The notes under the pieces: generated by a model
Told to the model about the DNA's origin: nothing
Database searches by the model: none
Seen by the model: only the letters and a program-made list of their open reading frames with translations
Translations under genes and position numbers: made by a program
From: Pedobacter sp. UBA5917
Lineage (GTDB): Bacteria; Bacteroidota; Bacteroidia; Sphingobacteriales; Sphingobacteriaceae
NCBI RefSeq assembly: GCF_002432345.1
Contig: NZ_DJDT01000159.1
Location: forward strand, 1 to 8,446
DNA length: 8,446 nucleotides
Reading direction: 5' to 3'
Shown here: piece after piece, positions 5,625 through 8,446 of the stretch
Numbering within the stretch: the first letter of the stretch is position 1
How the letters are laid out: every line of letters starts with the position of its first letter

Positions 5625-7742
5625 TTATTTTATTGTAATGCTGAGGTTATTGTTATTCGCAATGGCAATTGGGCTATCTGTTGTTACAAAACTTTTAAGC
5701 GCCAACTGATCCGCATTTTTAAAATCTGCTTTTTTGTAGGTTACCACCGCATTTTCAATGTTCAGTGCTTTTGCAGGACTGGTAAAGTTTTTATTATCGT
5801 AGATCATAATGGCAGGGCTTACCTGAGTGCCTTTATTCCCACCTTCAACTTTTTCCTTTTTCTCTTTCTTTTCAAGCTTTTCTTTTAATTCTTTTACCTC
5901 GATATCGAATTTTTCTTTCAGCTTTTTGTATTCTTCTGTCTGTCTTACTTTATTGTTGCTATTATTATTGTCGTTATAATAGAACACTGCACCATCCGGA
6001 CCAGTAAGTAAGTTCCTATTGCCTTTAAACAATGAATCTGGATTTAATCTTGTTAATCCCGACAGGTTAATCATGTCGCCTGATTTCAAGGCCTGCAACC
6101 TAATATTGTCAATCTGTGCCCTAAATTCGGGTGTATTAAATCTGGTTGCCATTTCTTCGCCCATTTTTCTCCACTTTGCCTGTGCTTCTGGCGAGTTCAT
6201 TTTTTTGCTCATGTCTTCAGCCATTTTTTTCCATTTGGCCTGAGCTTCTGGCGAATTATATTGTTTGGCTATGTCCTCACCAAATTTTTTCCATTTAGCC
6301 TGTGCTTCTGGTGAGTTATATTGTTTGGCCATGTCTTCGCCCATTTTTTTCCATTTGGCCTGAGCTTCTGGTGAGTTGTATTGTTTGGCTACATCTTCAC
6401 CAAATTTTCTCCATTTTGCCTGAGCTTCTGGTGAGTTAAATTCCTTATCGATTTTTGTACGGAAAAGTGAATCCTTAAACTTGTATCTAAATGAACTGTC
6501 AAGATTTATCCTGTATACACCTTTGCCACCAAAAAGTTCATCTGTGTAAAAATCTTTTCTAATGCTATCCGGCATTTCCTTCACCGAGTTGTATTCGGTT
6601 TTTTTACCGTTTGCATCAATGGTAACGATCTTAATCTTACGTTTTTTGGTGGTATCGGTACAGATAAAGTGTTTTATACCATTGTACGAAACAGTTTGTG
6701 CACTCAGTAATTCTTGTTTATGTAGTTTTTTGGTTTCTTTTTTCTTTTCTGTCGGATTGATCCAGGCAATAGAAAACAAGCAGGCTACACCCAATGTTAG
6801 GGCTGCCATTTGCTGTTTGGCGTTTAAATAATTTGTTTTCATGTTGGTTATTCTTTTTATGCGTTGATATAAATTTTGGGTCTTGCCTGTAGCTGCCAGC
6901 GCATAAGCAGGACTGTTCTTATCTTTTAAAAGCTCCAGTTTGAGTAGGGCATGGGCATAATTCAATGGTTTTCCGGTAATTTTCAGCACCAGGTCGTCGC
7001 AGGCATGTTCGCGCTCAATGTGTATAAACCTACCGGCCATCCACACAAATGGATTGTAGAACAGCAGGGTTTCGATTGCAGTTTTAATCAGGTTCAATAA
7101 GAAATCGTTTCTTCTGATGTGTGATAGTTCGTGGATCAAAATGGCTTCTACCTGCTCATTATCCAATTGGTTTACCAAAGCGAGTGGAAACAATACCACA
7201 GGTTTTAAATAACCGATAACCAAAGGCACATTTACAATAGACGATAAATGAAACTTAATTGCCTTATTGATTTTAAGGTGTGCCGTTACCTGTTCGAAAA
7301 TAGTTTTCCAACTGTCGGGAATAGCGCTTAAACTCTCTTTTTTCAGTTTAGAAAGTTGTCCGTAACCTTTTACAATAACAAATAGCTGTAACAGGATACC
7401 GATAACATAAAACACCACAACTATTGGGAAGTACTGTTCTGCCCTGCTGCTGAAACTTGGGGGAAGATTATTGAAATATTGATAAACCTGTATGTTCTGC
7501 GGATTAATGGCTGTTGCCTGGCTACTTAGGCTATGCATCAAATGGTTGATGAAATTATAGGCAAAGCCGGCAAACATTAAAATAATAGCTCCGAACGCAA
7601 GATTGTGCTTATATTTTGCTGCCAGCCTGGGCAGACTTAGCATAATAATGAACAGGATACCATAAATGATGGCACTTTGCCAAAGCGAGTTTAAAATGCT
7701 CCATCCAAATGCTTTAATGAACTGTTGTAATAAAGTTTCCAT
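5625..7742 (-). CDS. M56/BlaR1-family membrane metallopeptidase with C-terminal 20-residue repeats
   Basis: This is the sensor-protease half of a BlaI-BlaR1 type pair, 705 residues. Hydrophobic segments near residues 14-38, 46-67, 104-125 and 311-328 anchor it in the inner membrane. The zinc site is intact: HELSH at 204-208, and EREHACDD at 243-250 supplies the third ligand. In the family this cytoplasm-facing peptidase is switched on by an external signal and inactivates the paired repressor. The tail after residue 330 should lie outside the membrane. It is not a penicillin-binding domain: residues 436-535 are five tandem 20-residue repeats, and residues about 605-645 form a Lys/Glu-rich coiled-coil. 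The last 60 residues are Asn-rich. The ligand is therefore unknown and beta-lactam sensing should not be assumed. It lies 96 bp downstream of the blaI-type gene with no clear promoter between, so co-transcription is likely. Confidence 0.92.
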   Translation of the reverse strand: METLLQQFIKAFGWSILNSLWQSAIIYGILFIIMLSLPRLAAKYKHNLAFGAIILMFAGFAYNFINHLMHSLSSQATAINPQNIQVYQYFNNLPPSFSSRAEQYFPIVVVFYVIGILLQLFVIVKGYGQLSKLKKESLSAIPDSWKTIFEQVTAHLKINKAIKFHLSSIVNVPLVIGYLKPVVLFPLALVNQLDNEQVEAILIHELSHIRRNDFLLNLIKTAIETLLFYNPFVWMAGRFIHIEREHACDDLVLKITGKPLNYAHALLKLELLKDKNSPAYALAATGKTQNLYQRIKRITNMKTNYLNAKQQMAALTLGVACLFSIAWINPTEKKKETKKLHKQELLSAQTVSYNGIKHFICTDTTKKRKIKIVTIDANGKKTEYNSVKEMPDSIRKDFYTDELFGGKGVYRINLDSSFRYKFKDSLFRTKIDKEFNSPEAQAKWRKFGEDVAKQYNSPEAQAKWKKMGEDMAKQYNSPEAQAKWKKFGEDIAKQYNSPEAQAKWKKMAEDMSKKMNSPEAQAKWRKMGEEMATRFNTPEFRAQIDNIRLQALKSGDMINLSGLTRLNPDSLFKGNRNLLTGPDGAVFYYNDNNNSNNKVRQTEEYKKLKEKFDIEVKELKEKLEKKEKKEKVEGGNKGTQVSPAIMIYDNKNFTSPAKALNIENAVVTYKKADFKNADQLALKSFVTTDSPIAIANNNNLSITIK
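6138..6437 (-). repeat. Five tandem 60-bp units encoding NSPEAQAKW-type repeats
   Basis: Five consecutive units of exactly 60 bp (6378-6437, 6318-6377, 6258-6317, 6198-6257, 6138-6197) each encode a version of NSPEAQAKWKKMGEDMAKQY. A sixth, degenerate start (NTPEFRAQID) follows at 6108-6137. Units alternate between FGED and MGED/MAED types, and the DNA alternates the same way, which points to a 120-bp two-unit duplication. N-S-P looks like a helix cap, so each unit is probably one amphipathic helix. Confidence 0.95.
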
Positions 7743-7807
7743 AACGGTGATTTTAATTTTTTTATACCGGGCTAAACCGGAAATGTTACTGTTTAATTAG
7801 GGATCTA

Positions 7808-7833
7808 AACCCTACACCTTTCAACCTTACACC
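7808..7833. repeat. Two 11-bp direct repeats in the blaI-M56 spacer
   Basis: AACCCTACACC (7808-7818) and AACCTTACACC (7823-7833) match at 10 of 11 positions with a 15-bp period. They lie just past the blaI stop codon. No hairpin or promoter is formed, so the role is unclear; a short intergenic repeat is the simplest reading. Confidence 0.5.
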
Positions 7834-7838
7834 TAAGC

Positions 7839-8210
7839 CTATTTAAGGCTATCCAAATATTTTTTTATTTCATCAATCTCATCTGCACTGGCACTATGGT
7901 TACCCAGGGCCTGCATTACCAATCTTGCTGCCGAACCGTTAAATACATTATCAATCATTTTGGTTACCAGTTGCTTTTCAGTTTTATCCTGACTTACCAA
8001 TGCTTTATAGATATGTGTTTTTTGGTTGGTATCGCGTTCTACCATGCCTTTCTCGTGCAAAATCTGCATCAGTTTTAAAGTGGTGGTATAACCAGAGTCT
8101 TTTTTATTCAATGCCTCATGTACTTCCCTTACCGTAGCATTGCCTTTTTGCCAAAGTACCTGGAGGATTTCCATTTCGCCTTCCGTGGGTTTGATGTTCT
8201 GATTACTCAT
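7839..8210 (-). CDS. BlaI/MecI/CopY-family transcriptional repressor
   Basis: The protein has 123 residues, the normal length for the family. Residues 8-72 form the winged helix-turn-helix (PTEGEMEILQVLWQKGNATV, then SGYTTTLKLMQILHEKGMVE as the recognition-helix region, then the wing THIYKALV). Residues 73-123 form the dimerisation and cleavage domain (KQLVTKMIDNVFNGSAARLV ... DEIDEIKKYL). Its gene precedes an M56 peptidase, the usual partner that relieves repression by proteolysis. Two perfect dyads on its own promoter indicate autorepression. At the place where staphylococcal BlaI is cut between Asn101 and Phe102, this protein has Gln100-Ala101, so the cut site or mechanism may differ. Beta-lactam resistance cannot be inferred: no beta-lactamase is in the window. 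Confidence 0.95.
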   Translation of the reverse strand: MSNQNIKPTEGEMEILQVLWQKGNATVREVHEALNKKDSGYTTTLKLMQILHEKGMVERDTNQKTHIYKALVSQDKTEKQLVTKMIDNVFNGSAARLVMQALGNHSASADEIDEIKKYLDSLK

Positions 8211-8223
8211 ATGTTACAAGTTG

Positions 8224-8239
8224 TACGAATTATTTCGTA
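8224..8239. promoter_or_regulatory. BlaI-type operator O2 (near transcription start)
   Basis: The site is TACGAA-TTAT-TTCGTA, a perfect 6-bp dyad with a 4-nt spacer, 14 bp upstream of the repressor start codon. It should overlap the transcription start predicted from the -7 box. TAC/GTA half-sites are typical of BlaI/CopY operators. Confidence 0.8.
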
Positions 8240-8241
8240 AT

Positions 8242-8272
8242 CAAATGTACGAAGATATTCGTAATATCAAAA
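8242..8272 (-). promoter_or_regulatory. Promoter of the blaI-M56 unit
   Basis: On the minus strand TACATTTG (8242-8249) matches the Bacteroidota -7 consensus TAnnTTTG exactly. TTTTG (8268-8272) lies 18 nt upstream as the -33 element. Transcription should begin near 8237, giving a leader of about 27 nt. Operator O1 fills the spacer and O2 covers the start, so repressor binding would block polymerase. Confidence 0.75.
8248..8263. promoter_or_regulatory. BlaI-type operator O1 (between -33 and -7)
   Basis: The site is TACGAA-GATA-TTCGTA, with the same half-sites and spacer length as O2, 24 bp centre to centre. It shares its first two bases with the -7 box. Two identical dyads with only the 4-nt spacer differing make this a confident operator pair. 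Confidence 0.82.
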
Positions 8273-8303
8273 TATTTTAACAGATTTTTAACTTTTGTAC
8301 TGT

Positions 8304-8446
8304 GGGTTAACTGTATAAACTGGTTAATTGGTTAACTGTGCACATGGTAATAATAGCTGTTTGAGGATAAGACGCAGGGGAGGGGAAAATGTTGCATCGA
8401 TAAGAAGGGTTAACTGTATATCCTTCGGCTACGCTCAGGAGGTTAA
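8304..8446. repeat. Intergenic repeat patch (GGTTAACTGT copies and a CCTTCGGCTACGCTCAGG element)
   Basis: GGGTTAACTGTATA occurs exactly at 8304-8317 and 8407-8420. GGTTAACTGT recurs at 8330-8339, next to GGTTAATT (8322-8329), and GGTTAA ends the window (8441-8446). CCTTCGGCTACGCTCAGG at 8422-8439 resembles a short palindrome-like intergenic repeat I know from Bacteroidota genomes (CCTTCGACTCCGCTCAGG type). I see no open reading frame or RNA gene in this stretch. Confidence 0.55.

Noticed and set aside
5616..5888. Phe-rich plus-strand frame at the 3' end of the M56 gene
   Set aside because: It is the complement of the Lys/Glu-rich coiled-coil and Asn-rich tail, which by themselves produce Phe/Leu-rich antisense frames.
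6138..6437. CRISPR array
   Set aside because: The 60-bp units are contiguous with no unique spacers and keep one reading frame through a membrane protein.
7767..7780. CCGG-GCTAAA-CCGG as a terminator between blaI and M56
   Set aside because: The stem is only 4 bp, although T/A-rich sequence lies nearby, and it would separate a gene pair that normally works together. Too weak to call.
5625..8210. Calling the pair a beta-lactam resistance operon
   Set aside because: No beta-lactamase or PBP2a gene is present and the sensor lacks a penicillin-binding domain. The families alone do not imply resistance.

Overview
The window looks like a chromosomal segment from a Bacteroidota bacterium, most likely Sphingobacteriaceae (Pedobacter-like). 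The grounds are family-level: moderately AT-rich DNA, '-33 TTG / -7 TAnnTTTG' promoters in place of the sigma-70 type, signal peptides ending in xAQ, proteins that pair a carboxypeptidase-D regulatory fold with a TonB C-terminal domain, and a BlaI/M56 pair of the type common in this phylum. The genus is an inference.

All six supported genes lie on the minus strand, so transcription runs from right to left. From the right: a 236-bp non-coding stretch holds short repeats and the blaI control region (8211-8446). Next come a BlaI/MecI/CopY-family repressor (7839-8210) and an M56/BlaR1-type membrane metallopeptidase (5625-7742), which ends in a strong intrinsic terminator. Then come a secreted alpha/beta hydrolase with an extra N-terminal module (4179-5507), recN (2436-4088), two tandem paralogous secreted TonB_C proteins of exactly 251 residues each (1646-2401 and 728-1483), and the first 179 codons of a CarboxypepD_reg-like protein that runs off the left edge (1-539).

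The most coherent functional unit is blaI-M56. Two identical dyads (TACGAA-N4-TTCGTA) sit on the blaI promoter, one between the -33 and -7 elements and one near the predicted transcription start, which is the layout of autorepression. The M56 protein has an intact zinc-protease core and a long extracytoplasmic tail. That tail contains five tandem 20-residue repeats in place of a penicillin-binding domain, so the signal it senses is unknown. The repressor lacks the Asn-Phe pair cleaved in staphylococcal BlaI.

The TonB_C pair probably rides on the recN transcript: the upstream paralog begins with GTG only 34 bp after the recN stop. The 162-bp gap between the paralogs carries what may be the remnant of a third copy. 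Several intergenic inverted and direct repeats (549-570, 643-707, 5521-5562, the shared terminator sequence near 4140 and 5580, and GGTTAACTGT copies at the right end) are not explained by the genes. I see no mobile element, CRISPR array, tRNA or rRNA. I do not see a clear new multi-gene system; the repeat-bearing M56 sensor is the best candidate for unexplored biology.
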